From: Wuchereria bancrofti
Lineage: Eukaryota > Nematoda > Chromadorea > Rhabditida > Onchocercidae
Assembly: GCA_005281725.1 (NCBI GenBank)
Contig: SSBO01000004.1
Coordinates: 806,001 to 870,000 of the forward strand
DNA: 64,000 nucleotides
Direction: 5' to 3'
A program made the position numbers and the translations under genes. Below the pieces are notes generated by a model that worked only from the letters and a program-made list of their open reading frames with translations, searched no databases and was not told the origin of the DNA. This document shows, one piece after another, positions 1-12,400 of the stretch (within the stretch, counting starts at the first letter, position 1; every line of letters starts with the position of its first letter).

Positions 1-277
1 TGAATAATAACGAGAATTTAAAAAATAGAGCAGTGGAATGTAAAGGATGGAAATGTTTGAAGAATTAATTTTGGTTCATATAGTAATAAACATTTCCAAA
101 CGTCCAATGATGAATCACCGAGAACAGAAATTCAGACAAGCGAAAGATATTTGGAAATTTAATAAACAATTTGATTGGTACAATTTGTATGCATGAATGA
201 GTAATAAATGCAATATCGTTTGATCCATTTAGAATTCAAAATAGATAAAAAGCCAAACAAGTACTAAGATGAGGGAA

Positions 278-427
278 CCTTTAGTATAAATAATGACGTC
301 TAATATTAATCTTCTCCCCTTTTACTATTTCAAAAAATTTCCATCTAATATTTAAAATTTTGCGAAGGAATCTAATATTATTATGCACTTTTAAAGATTA
401 ATTAGATGTCGTTATTTATACTAAAGG
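278..427. mobile_element. MITE-like fold-back element in the cam-1 intron
   Basis: The arms 278-313 and 394-427 are inverted complements over about 34-36 bp with a few mismatches and one short gap (left arm starts CCTTTAGTATAAATAA, right arm ends TTATTTATACTAAAGG). They are separated by about 80 bp with no coding capacity. A short fold-back of about 150 bp with long imperfect inverted ends is typical of a non-autonomous MITE. I could not see a clear target-site duplication. It lies in the ROR-type gene, between the Ig exon and the unseen downstream exons. Confidence 0.55.
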
Positions 428-755
428 CTTTAGAAAAAAGTAATTTGGGAAAAACTTCCGTCAATAATTCCTATTAAGCATAAAGCGTTGAGCTCTGGCT
501 TAATTAGAAAGATAACAAAACACTAAAAGACTAATTCACTGACACATCAGAGTAGTTCAGCTTCTTATTTCTCTTATGTGGAAATTGTACTAATGGCTTA
601 CTCTAACTGGAAGACGATGGTTACATTCTGAGTCAAACTAACGAATTGAATATAGAGTTGAAATGAATTTAAATTGAAATTATCATGAGAAACTTGACCA
701 CTTCTCTCTTTATAAAAAGCGCATAAAAATAAATAAATGAATGCATAAAACGAAC

Positions 756-3700
756 CCTAAGGACGGCAGTGGTGTTGACACTTGCAAGGGAATTGCTAAC
801 AACACACTGATAGTACCCACTGTCCAGAACCTCTAAATCAGTAATCACCAGTCGAGACCAATATTCACGATTCTTTATTTTCAACTTGCGATTCTTTTCC
901 ACCGGTGCATGATTTTTCAACCAGCTGCAACAATTTTTCATATTTGATAAGGAATAAATAAATTTCTGCAGCGATTAATTACATTATTTATTTTGAGTAA
1001 TTAAAAGAACTCAGTTTGCACTCATGACTCTAAAAAATGTTCAAAAATCTAAAATTACACAGCTTCGAACTAAATATCATCGCTCATCGCTTGACAGAAT
1101 TTCTTAATTATTATCTGATATAAATCTTTCTTTCAATTTCTATTCGATGTTATTGTTTCACATATTTCGATATTATTTCTCAATCATACAAATAGCACTA
1201 AGTGAAAGCTGTAACAAAATCTTAGGTTTTTTTTAAATTTCATTTAATCAAAAACTTACCTAAACTGGAGAGGTAATGGACTACCAGCAGCTTCACATTT
1301 AAATCGTACTTCATCACCCGCATTTTTAGTGACATTGTTCAGAAATGATGTCAATCTAATATATGGTCGTCTAGATGGTGATGAACCGTCCTCCATACTG
1401 CAAAAAATGGATGATATTGAAGTTATGAGTTACTGCTCAAAAATGAAATGATACGACAAAAATTATCAAAAGTAAATGTTAAAATTATCAAAAAAGCAAC
1501 TAAATGGGATGCCTATTTTTGTAATCCAGTATAAAAAAAATTCAATATTTGCACTTTCCAAGCATTCCTCTTCATCATTTAGATATCAGCTGACTCTTCA
1601 ATACTTTCCATTTTTTGCTCAGATTCACTAACTGTTTACCACTCAAGAATGCACTGATAATAGTTATCAGTGAGGATTACAATTAAATTTCAAATAAATT
1701 ATATTTATTCCTACATAAAGCTGCATTTCAACTGGACATGTCACCTGATCTTCAGCACTCCAATTCAAATGTAGACAACATCACAGTTTTATAATCTTCT
1801 ACTGTTTATTGATTTTTTTTCTACTGCTACCACCTATTATCCAAGTATCATCAAATAAAAAATCTTTTATTTACGGTTGAATTAAAACAAAAAACAGAAA
1901 TAAAGAAAGAAGATTGACTTCAGCATTTCACTTAATAAAATCCAATGTGGATTTACTTGATCTCGAATTAGATACAGGAAATGAATTCCATAAAAAGCAT
2001 TCCGGAAAAAGAAATGACATCAATAAACATTAGGAAATGCTCAAGAATAAGATGTTATTGTTGAAATAATAGATAAATAAGGTTATAAATTAAGGGAAAT
2101 GTATTGTAGTAGAAGTGATTAATGAATGATTACTGAGGGTGGGTGGGGGTACAGTGCGGTGAAATACTGATGGAATAAATTTTAAAGATGGAGCAATTTA
2201 TCACGAAAGGGAGGAGAGTAGCCAAGAAAGAGGCATAAGGGCTTGGACGCAAAAGATAGGCATCAGGCAGCAGTTGGAAAAATCAAATTTCATAAAACAA
2301 AAAGAGAGAAAACTTGTTTCTTTTCCATACACTGACAACGACTATCATCTCTACAAAAAGACCTAAACTACCTACTACAATCCGTTTGTCCGTCACTTCA
2401 ATTCTACTCTCCCTGTCCGGTCCGGTGAGCCACTTATATTTACTATCATTTACAGACCATACCAATCATTCCTTTCTCACAAATCTGTCTAAAAAAAATT
2501 ACAGTTTATCTTTTAATTCTACTTTTTTAGCACATTGTTGTTAACTTACTTACTCATACGACATAGAACTCGTTTAGTTCTTTTGGATTTGAATAACACC
2601 CTTAAAAATTTTTGAAAACCGTAAGTGCGTTTCAGAATTAATAAGAAAGAAAATCATAGCAGAAAGGAAATGAAAGGGAATAGTGAAACTGATATGAATC
2701 ATACTGCATCACTTCTTAAAATTTATCGATATCTTCCAATCTTCTCACAGGGAAAATCGAACCGACAATGAGTTCATAACATTAAAATATGGACAGATAT
2801 GTCACCGGGAAATCCAAGCAAGCTAATATGATAACATATTTTATTTCTTAAAGTTAGGCGATCCAAGTGATTGATAATCTAAGCAATAAGTGAACTAAAC
2901 AGAACTGTTTGCTTTAAGTAACCGAACAATCTTGAAGAGTTCAAGGATTTCCAACAAACTATAACAAATATTTTAGATAAAAGGGGTTTCTGTAATCAGT
3001 GTCCATTTGATGAAGTTTTGATGATTTAGTGATAGCATGTAAAAGTCATCCATGATACACTGCTTTGTTGTTATTAATGTACAAGGTGTAAAGCATTCTG
3101 CATCCATCAATCCAAACACATTTTAATGTCATATGTCGACCCGAAGAAAATGAAAGGAAAACTTGCATGCTTAAGAAGGGTGAATTTATAAGTAACAGGA
3201 GGGGCGGTATTTAACTGGTAGCATATTCAGTTGTCAATCTTTTGCATGATTTTATTGCTTCTTAAATTTATGACCCTTCAATCTTTATTTACTTCCTAGT
3301 TATTCGCTTAACAAAACTGCTATATTCTCAAGAAGAAATTTTCCCAATTTCGATGAAAATGAGGACTGGACAGAATGGATGGAGAAATAGAAAAGAGTCT
3401 TTAGCAACAGATATTTTCAATATTATATACCACACATCTTCCCACCCCAACAGATATCTTCATTCGTTGAAGATAGCATGTAGAATTTTTTACAAAAGTA
3501 TAATATTACCTTTTTAGAATAACTGCAAATTTATCAAAAATCAGAGTATGTTTCTAGTCTCAGTAAAATCCGAACTGCAAGATAAAATCATCGAGAATCG
3601 ATGACAAGAGCCGATGAATAACATCTTTATTGCCAACATGACAGTCTCCATAACTCATGGTCCTGGTAAAAAGTCACTCCTCTCAGATTAATTTTTAACA

Positions 3701-6700
3701 AATTAATAGATCCAACAGATTTTAGTTACCAATAAATTTTAATCCTCACATGCTTAGAGCGAAATGAAGTCGGTGTATATGAGGGTCTTTAAGTAAGTTA
3801 ATTGAACTCAAATACAGTTTAAATTTCAAATTTTTTTTTTTGAACCGAAAACTTCGTTGCTTGTATTTGAAATTTTGTAAAAATTTAAAGAATACCGTAA
3901 GTTGACAAAGACAAGCAAGAAAAATTTATTAAAGAGATAGATAATGCTTAGCGATATATTGTGCTATACTTCAATATTAGTGAAGGATTGACGAGCAGTG
4001 ATGATGCTACAAGGTCATGAGAATTAATTAAGAAGAATGACCTCTGCCGTTGTCGAGGACAATTACACTGTGTCTTCTCATTTTGTGTTGCATGCCAATT
4101 TCCAGGCAGGATTTGGCATGAGGGAAATCGAAATTTAAAATATCTTTACAGATATAAAAGTGTCTTTGACATTAAGTTTTCATGCCTGAGCCAATTTTTT
4201 TTGAAAACCATTCCTTGATAATTTTGTATTATCTTTTAAATGTCATAGTTTTCCGAATATTCTCGAAAAGTTAGTTGTACTTATAATGATTGTAAGAATC
4301 TTCAAGTTCATTTCTGATCTTTGAAATAACATTGATAAGCAAAGTAAATTCCATAAATTTATTGAGTAATATAAAATTGCTCTGAATTTCTTCTCTGAAG
4401 ATTGTAATGTAATGCGGGGATTGATGAAGGTCCGGTAATGATATACGAAATGGGTCGAAGAAAACGTCAAACGGGAACAAAAGGACATTATAAACATAAA
4501 ATGCGAACATCCTACATACATCAATAAAAAGTGGCATAGAAAAATTGCGTAACAGCAAATAAAGTAGCAAATAAAAATTGATTGCAAATTGGTGGACAAT
4601 TAATGATGTTTGAGCGGGAGAGGATGGATATATATCATTGTAATGACCGATCGGTCATCACTCCGTCCGTCCGTCCGTCCGTCCTACCGATCCGTTATGG
4701 CAGCCCCAGTTAACAGCTCATATATTATACGCACTGCTTTCATTGCACACCACTGCAGCAGTAGCAGCAGCAGCAGCAGCTCGGAGATAGCTAGAAGATG
4801 AAGCAGCAGTAAGTGGAAGAAGGGACGACGGTTGCTACTTACTTCTCTACCAGTCTCACCACCGGATCCCTCCAGGGCAGGGAGATTACTACCAGGTCCT
4901 TTTCCCTCTCTCTTCCCCTCTTCATTAGCTGCTTATCCATTCGTTCCACCACACTATCCTCCGATCTATTTCCATTTGAAAACTGATCTACCCGAGTCTA
5001 CTCATCAACCTACCCGTGTCTCCTATACGTATGACCAGAATCATCGCACCAATCCAGTTATTCAATATCCTCTTATCCTGTTTCTATTTATTCGACTTAT
5101 TATTTTCCATTCGGGCACTATATTTGGATTATATTCAAATGTTGTATTTTCTGTAACTGCATAGCCCGGAAGATGTCAACAAAACAGAAAGGGTGGACAG
5201 TTGGTGGGGACACTGAAAAACTGAATGGCTATTTAGTGACATAATTGCTAGTTGGATAAACTAATCAATAGTCTTAATTAAGCAATCGATATACATCTCA
5301 ACGTTCGTAATACGTAATAGTGAAACACTGCGCATACTCATTTTGTTGGTCACTTATACTAATGAATATTTATTTGTATAAGTCATTTATCCTCATATCA
5401 AGTAATTTGTGCTCATATCAAGTGCGTATATGTATAAATATGTCTAAATTAATTTAATCAGAATTTTGACGGTAAGAATTCGAATTGTTGAAAGGAATAC
5501 AGAGAAGTGCGGAGAAGGTTGGCATATAGTTTTCATTTAAAAGAATGAAAAAGTGGCAATTGGTGCTGTCACATACATTTTAAGAGAAAGCTTTTGTTGC
5601 CTGTCTTCTTGGAATACTCTGCTCGATCATCAAAATCACTGATTATAAAGAGAGCTCACCATAGTTTGCAGCCCTCTTCAACAGTCAAAAAACCTCATCA
5701 ATCACATAAGATCTCTATGAATTGAACTTATCTCATTTCAATATTGACCGGAATCATTGCTATTTACTACTATTATAACCACCACAGCATTTTAAAATAT
5801 TAATTTGGTAACAAATATTCAGAATTACAAGACTAAAGCCAGAAATGTTAATTTTGATGTGTTACTCGCACTAAGCGTGTATGTTACCCGAGATTATTAT
5901 GTCATTATATTAATTGCAGAGTAAGTATGACAGAGAAGCCATTAAATTCGAGACATTATTATCGTAATATTATGATAATGTCTTTTCCAAAATAATTTTG
6001 TAGAGAATTCTGTGTCCAAAAATTTCTAACTGATTTCTTGAATAAATTCATGTAGAATGTGATGATAATATCACAAATACAAGTTAGAAAAAAGTCTGTA
6101 AATCCCAACTTTGCAACTTTCCGATTTAAATTAAACAACAACACTAATGTGATTTGAATCCGAGATACAACAGCAAATATTAGAATATTATAATATTTGG
6201 CATTCAATCATCCACTTAAAAAGAATTTTTTTTTTTTTTTAAAGAGCTAATTTTTTAAATACGTTTCTTAGTTTCGCTAATGACTTGTACTGCAGTGCGC
6301 ATAAGAAGCAATCAGTGGTAAATCCGCAATATTTACATTATCTGCTAAACTTTGCAGTAGCTAAGGTAAGTTCAGCTCAAAGAATATATCGTTAAATATT
6401 GATTATTTTATTTAATCTATAATTGGATTCGAAAAAAGTGCTCAGAGATGATTTTATGATGATATTCTGTCAAAGAACAATTTAAGAAAATGCTTTTCAA
6501 ATTGATTTATTCAAACCAAAAAATATTTCGCCTTTTCCTCAACTTGATAGTAACATAAAACATTACAGTAAGAAATGCAAGGTTTACAGCTTCTCCGCCC
6601 TCTTCCATAAGAAGTTGTGACGGTAGGTAGTACTGTTGAAAGCACATCTTTCAAGAAGCAAAAGCATATACTGCTTATTAATAGTATTCATTTGTGTAAT

Positions 6701-9441
6701 ACTTACTGACTCAATATGTTCAGTCTTGGCATTCACCGTACTAATAAAGTGAGAAAGTTAAGATTCCTCAAGAAAGACACTGTGGGAGGATTAGTTTAGT
6801 TCACTGATGACAGATGAGACAACAGGATGGTTTAAGATCGGATAACAGGAGAGAAGTGGTCTAAGGACGGAAGTAAGACTAACTGTCACTCCCAGCATAA
6901 AATACAAGACATAAAGAGAAAGGAAAATGATACTAAGTTCTGTGCAAAATTTCCAGCTACTAAGTTCTGCCTTCTTGGTAACAAACTCGGGAGTTGTTAC
7001 AATAGCTTAGCAAATAGGGCACTTGCTGTCTCCTCTCTTCCTATATAACAGGAGAGAAGTGGTCTAAGGACGGAAGTAAGACTAACTGTCACTCCCAGCA
7101 TTTATTCTCAGAGAAAACAAATTATAATGAAAGTGTTATTTAAACTCTTGCTAGGCCAAATATCTTAGGAAAATATATTTCTGGGAAGAAATTCAAAAGT
7201 TTTTTTCAAACTAGCCTGCTCAAAATAGAAAAAAAACCAACGTTGTATTGTAGTCAGCATAAACAATATCGTAATCACCAGCCGGTTCAATAAATAAATC
7301 ATCATACGGTTTTGGCACCATATCAGATTCAGATTTCCTTTGTTTTGCTACTTCGGTTTCTGCATCTTCCTGTTGAGGCTTTCTTCCGGATTTCAAATCA
7401 TTTAGTTTTTGCACTGATTCTGCAAAAAATCTTAGAAATTTTAAAATATTCTCATTATCCCAGTGATAATAGGTGAGAGTTAACACACGACTGTAGAATT
7501 TAATTATCATTATGGGTTCTTGCAAATAGTTGATTCAGAGGATCTTCGACCTCAAAGAACAAGTAATGAATATAAACAACAATATAATAAAGATATTTTG
7601 CTGAAATTACAAGTTCTTTACTAACTACAGGAAGTTATTAGGTAAAGAAAAGGCAAGCAAAGCACTGTTGTTTCTAAAATCATTTCTGTTGCCATTTTCT
7701 TCATAATCAAACATTTTAGGGCAACTCATCTGTCATTCTCCAAAAGAAAAAAATAAATTATTTTAATTACCCAATAATATAAAAACCAATGAATAAAGAT
7801 GTAAATTTTGAGGTGTAAATGTGAATATGTTAGGTTAAATTTTGAATACCAACTGATGTAACTTCAAATTAAGCAATATCTATTCAGATATTAAAAAAAT
7901 AAAAAAATACTAGGACAAAAATTGTTGCTGTTAAACAGACCTAATTTTTCTGCTACTGGCTCATTCATTAGCTATTTCCTTATTCATCACTATGAGGACA
8001 TATAAAAAGGAAGCAAAAATCTTTCTAAGAGCTCGGGAACATTAAAATGATTAAAAATTAGATCAAAAGGTTAGATCAGTTAAAAGATATTTTGGAAAGA
8101 AAATTTAGAAAATGACGAAATCAGAAACTGAACCATTAAAAATTTCTAATAATAAATTCTTAATGAAATGCGATAATGCGATAAACTGATAGTATCAGGG
8201 TTAAAGAAACGAACGAAATGCGTTCATCTCAGAAGACAGAAGGAAAAAGTCAAGTAAGCGATGATGCTTAACAGAACGAAGTATGCATCTTTTGTCCTCC
8301 TGGAAATAAGTCTTTTCATAATTAGATAAGAGCCAAGCACATCAGTGCCAAAGGAAAATGAGAATGAACATTTCAGCAAGGAGAATAATTCAATAAATGA
8401 GCTAAGTATTTTAATATGCAGAGAAACTTTACAGATTAGTATTTTAGCTTTACTCCATGTAATTTAAACATTTTTATTGATTTCTATTTCTTTTGAAAGC
8501 TTTAAACATAATCAGGTTTTTCTAAAAAAGAAACATCACTAAATCTCTTCCATACTTAAATTCTTTTTTTCCCTTTTTTGTTAATCAATTCTTAATTTAA
8601 TAAGACTTCAGGCAAAAAAACGTCCAAAACTTCAGAATAAAACTTAAAATCATTCTAAAGAACCACACCGCCTGTGAAATATAATAATACTTAACATCAG
8701 AAATGTTGTGAATGTGAATGGCTTATGGTTAATGAAGTGTATCAAATGCATGAACACAATTAGATCTTCAGTTAGAGGTGAACAGAAAGCTTTTAAGTAC
8801 CAGAATTAGTCTCACCCATTGGCCCAACATCAATGTCAACCTCTATTATTATCGTTGTCCATGTAGCTTTGATTCACCGATCATTTTTGCTTGATTTGAA
8901 ATATGCCTCCCAATATTTTTCAGCAGATTTATTTCTCACCAAATGGTTTTACATTTTACTAAAAAAAAGTATCAATAATGCTACCACTGCTTTGCAATGT
9001 TGGAACAATATTATCTGCTGAATTTCCATTGGACGATAATAAAAAGCTTTCATATGAATTCCACCTTCTATTTCAGAGCAAAAAAAGGAAAAGCAGAAAA
9101 GGTCACATGACTGTCCAGTGGGTTCAATCTTTCAGCGCGTAAAGCAATGAATGCTTAAGTATTGTTTACGACTACTGTAAAGTGATGATAATGTTTATTT
9201 TCCTATCAATACCATCATCATTCATCATCACTCAATCAGTAGTATTGATCATTTCTTGCTCAACGACACTTTCAGATGATATTAAAATTTGAAACTGTTT
9301 CAGAAGCGCAATAATGATAATAGTACTTGTAGCAACAGTATACATAATAGAATAGATCAGAAACGCGACAAGCCGATGCTTCCGTATGTCAACTGTTATT
9401 GATGAATTGCTGTCCAACCTCCTACACCAACTATCCATCAT
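756..9441 (-). CDS. cam-1: ROR-family receptor tyrosine kinase (CAM-1-like), 5' part only; N-terminal and Ig-domain exons
   Basis: Four exons read leftwards with matching phases: 9441-9270, 7419-7242, 1397-1260 and 924-756. The last two join at an AG|C serine codon into one immunoglobulin domain. It has the first cysteine in RFKCEAAG, the tryptophan in SWLKNHAPV, and the second cysteine in DSGYYQCVV followed by a TAVLR strand. WLKN-APV and GYYQCV are hallmarks of the ROR1/ROR2 Ig domain, where these kinases bind Wnt-class ligands at the cell surface. Exon 2 is a charged linker ending in [11 protein letters not shown]. Exon 1 has a Met-start reading frame with a hydrophobic stretch (about residues 25-47) that could be a late signal sequence. 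It is preceded by an in-frame stop and joins exon 2 in phase, but through a weak GTGTCG donor, so it is the least certain part. The Frizzled-like, kringle, transmembrane and kinase exons must lie left of the window. The Ig call is strong; exon 1 is an inference. Confidence 0.82.
4660..4785. repeat. Two microsatellites: (CCGT)n and (AGC)n
   Basis: About five perfect CCGT units lie near 4664-4684, and a run of AGC/CAG units lies near 4756-4780. Both are in the large cam-1 intron. An open frame crossing them encodes only repeat-derived residues and is not called as a gene. Confidence 0.85.
6842..7101. repeat. 57 bp perfect direct repeat, 203 bp apart
   Basis: Positions 6842-6898 and 7045-7101 carry the same 57 bases (both begin ATAACAGGAGAGAAGTGGTC and end CTCCCAGCAT). 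The sequence diverges immediately on both sides. The copies lie in the cam-1 intron just upstream of the linker exon. Perfect identity implies a recent duplication or two insertions of one short element. Confidence 0.9.
7420..9269. other. Presumed cam-1 intron 1, no other feature seen
   Basis: The 1.85 kb between the putative first exon and the linker exon is AT-rich. I found no exon with splice-site support on either strand. Confidence 0.5.
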
Positions 9442-12400
9442 TTCAAACGGTGATTACACATTTTCATAAACTAAGCAGATCGCTAGCGGTAACTTATTAC
9501 CAACGGTTCCATTTATTTCTCGAAGACCGCCATTTTCATTCGCAGTTAATGTACAGTTTCCACCTTTAGAATTATAATTTTAAAACTGATGCTGAATATT
9601 AAACATTTTTGTCAATTTATATATACAACAGAAAAAAGGAAAGTTTTCGGATTTTCCAAAAAAAAAATCCAACAAATAATCCCAAACAGCGAATTCGAAA
9701 ATCTTTTTACCAATTAATTTCTGTAATTTCAGGAGAGTAAATGGATTTAAAGAAAAGTAATTGATGTTGATTATGTCCGAAAAAATTTCATTTCATGTAT
9801 GCATGATTTGATGAACGCTATAATAGGAAGAGTTCACAACAAGACTTTGGTCAAGAAGCTCTATTTATTGCTAAGGTTGGATTGGATTGGGGTAAAGGAG
9901 AAATACAAGCATCAATGAATGACAAACTGGAATGTAAATGTGCTGAAGGCGACAATCATCATCGATTCTTATCGCAAAAGTGAAGGAATGAGAAGACAGG
10001 ACAGGACAGGAAAGGAAAAGACAGAAATTGACAGAAGGGAATGGGATATAAACCAAGCCTCGTCTTTCTGGCTAAGCAATAATGAGCAAAACTGCTCATT
10101 TGCTTGCATTCTAACACCAAGGTTTAATATTAATGAATAAATGCAAAAAGAAAAAGTGCAACTGAAAAAGTGTTTTTAGAGAGTTCAACAATAATTTATT
10201 TTCTTAAGTATTTGCATGAAATTCATTTAATTTACTTTCAAAAAGAAAAAAAATGACTGCAAATTGCAAAGTTTTTCAAAAAATCCAAAAGCTATCAAAA
10301 AGCTTAAGATAAGGAGGCGTGCACCCTAACTTGAATTTGAATTTAAATGCCTTTTAATGAAATTGCAGCAAACTTTTTAAATAATCAAAGACTGGCATAC
10401 CTGGAAATAGATGGATAAAATTCAATGAAAAGACATGGATGAAAAGTCAAAGTCCCTAGTTGTCCTATTCATTGTGAAAATTATTCAAGCTACCATTGTT
10501 CAGGTTCCACGAAATTATTCCAGTCTCCTTCCACCCTGTCACCCTTCCATTCTTCCACTCTGTTTCAGAAATTCCAGTCACAAGAAGTGTATATTAATTT
10601 GTCTCCAAAATCATAATGCTTGTGAATGGAACTCAGAAATTCGTTCTAATTCAAAATGTCTTATATGATCGCTTGAGGAAATTGCAGCATTCTTTACACT
10701 CTCAAAATTCTCCAACAGTTATTTTCAGTAACATATGATTCGTAATATTTATTAAAACATATTAAAATTTATGATTTTTTTAAATTCATAGGACTGTTTT
10801 ATGAATGTAATATACAAGAAGATTAGAAATCTTTCCAATTAAAAATTCAGGCTTGAGCAGCTTGTATGTACTTGCAGAGGTCATCAGCACTTATTGAGTG
10901 AGAAGATGAGGCCATCTGTCCAAAATGCGCAATTAAGCACATTGAAGACTATGTTTTATAAGACAAGATGAAATTTTCTACATCTGTTATATTAGGAACA
11001 GTAAGAGAGAAAAACAAATTTAGAAGGAAATTGTTTTCAAGCTAAACTGATATTAAGTGAAGTGAAGAGGAGAAAAAGATACTTGACCCAAAAGTGACCC
11101 AGGGGCTAACTTAATTTCTGCATTAAAAAGAATAATCAGAAGATATTGCAAGTCTCCTGCCGAAACACTATCGATAAAGATATCCTCATCTAGTCACGTC
11201 CGCAAAGCTCCTATGATGATTTTAAATTTAAGTATCGATAATTCTAATGACAAAACTGAACAGATGGAAATGTGAAATGGAACGGATGGTTACTAACGAA
11301 TAAGATTTGATTTGTAAATCTCGAAGAGCATTATTTCAGGCGTGCTCAGCACCTTATCATGTTTAATTGAGCATCATTTTACCGAAGGTCATAATAGTTT
11401 TCTGTTTTCTGCAATCCACTATCATCTGAGTACCTTCAACATTCTCAGCACAACAATTCAGTGTATGTATCATAGGAGTAAACTGCAAGTCTTATTACAG
11501 TACAGCTCTCTACATAAAAGGTCAGTGTCAATATTATGAAGTGAAAAACAACGAATGAAAAGAACGCACTAATAAATTGTACTAATAGGATGTGTAAACA
11601 GGCGATCGACAGATACGGAAAGAATTCCTTCGTCGTTTTAAGTATACGCACATTATGGAATTCAAAGCTTCAAAAAATTATGAAATTACAATAATAATCC
11701 TAACTTACTTTATCTAGCCGAATATTTATTCATTTCTTCCAGTTAGCAGTACTCAGGAATGGTTCCATCAGCGTACTAAATGTCTCACACTACATCATAT
11801 TCTAATAAGTAAGCTATGATAAAACAAAAATCTGAAAGATCTATTTTACCTTATGAATTAAACAAGAAAAAAAATTATTCTTTAAAGTACTGATTCATAT
11901 AAAATAACGAAACATCAATGCAGAAACATTTTTTCACAGTAAAAAATCTGAGCTGCATTATTCAATTGGTTCAAAAAAAAAAGAAAAATTGTTAACTAAA
12001 AGTATATTATTAGAATAGATGAATTAGAGAGAATTGATATACATAACGGCTTCATCTTTTCATAAACTTAGCTATAAGAATAAGAAAATTTACAAAGTGC
12101 AACAAAGATAATGAAAATGCAGAATTTGAAATACGATATGGATGTATTGGTTTCATTGCTGCAAACTGATGTATATACTAATACCTCATTTCAGGGAAGT
12201 ACAATTGAGGAGGGAGAGGAGAAAATTATTAATTTAATAACATTTTATGAGTGCAAGCAAAACACTCGATGCTACTGGCAATGTGATAAGACAGTGCAAT
12301 GTGAATTACAGAAAAATGATACAAATAAATTCGATGAAAAAATATCGACAGCTTGGCTAAAGATTGTATTGGACTAAGGCTAACACCTTAGTTTTATACA

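Larger units (their letters stand above)
1398..7241. other. Large cam-1 intron, no exon recognised
   Basis: This 5.8 kb stretch lies between the linker exon and the first Ig exon. It contains AT-rich sequence, a CCGT tetranucleotide run near 4662, an AGC trinucleotide run near 4756, a pyrimidine-rich stretch at about 4840-5000, and a 57 bp direct repeat near its right end. Open frames here have no flanking splice signals or familiar residues. Confidence 0.6.

Noticed and set aside
4610..5164. Two plus-strand open frames, one Ser-rich and one Pro-rich
   Set aside because: They run through CCGT/AGC microsatellites and a pyrimidine-rich tract; no splice signals or family resemblance.
12111..12377. 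88-codon plus-strand frame with several Cys (FYECKQNTRCYWQC)
   Set aside because: No acceptor, promoter or neighbouring exon; frames of this length occur by chance a few times in 64 kb of DNA this AT-rich.
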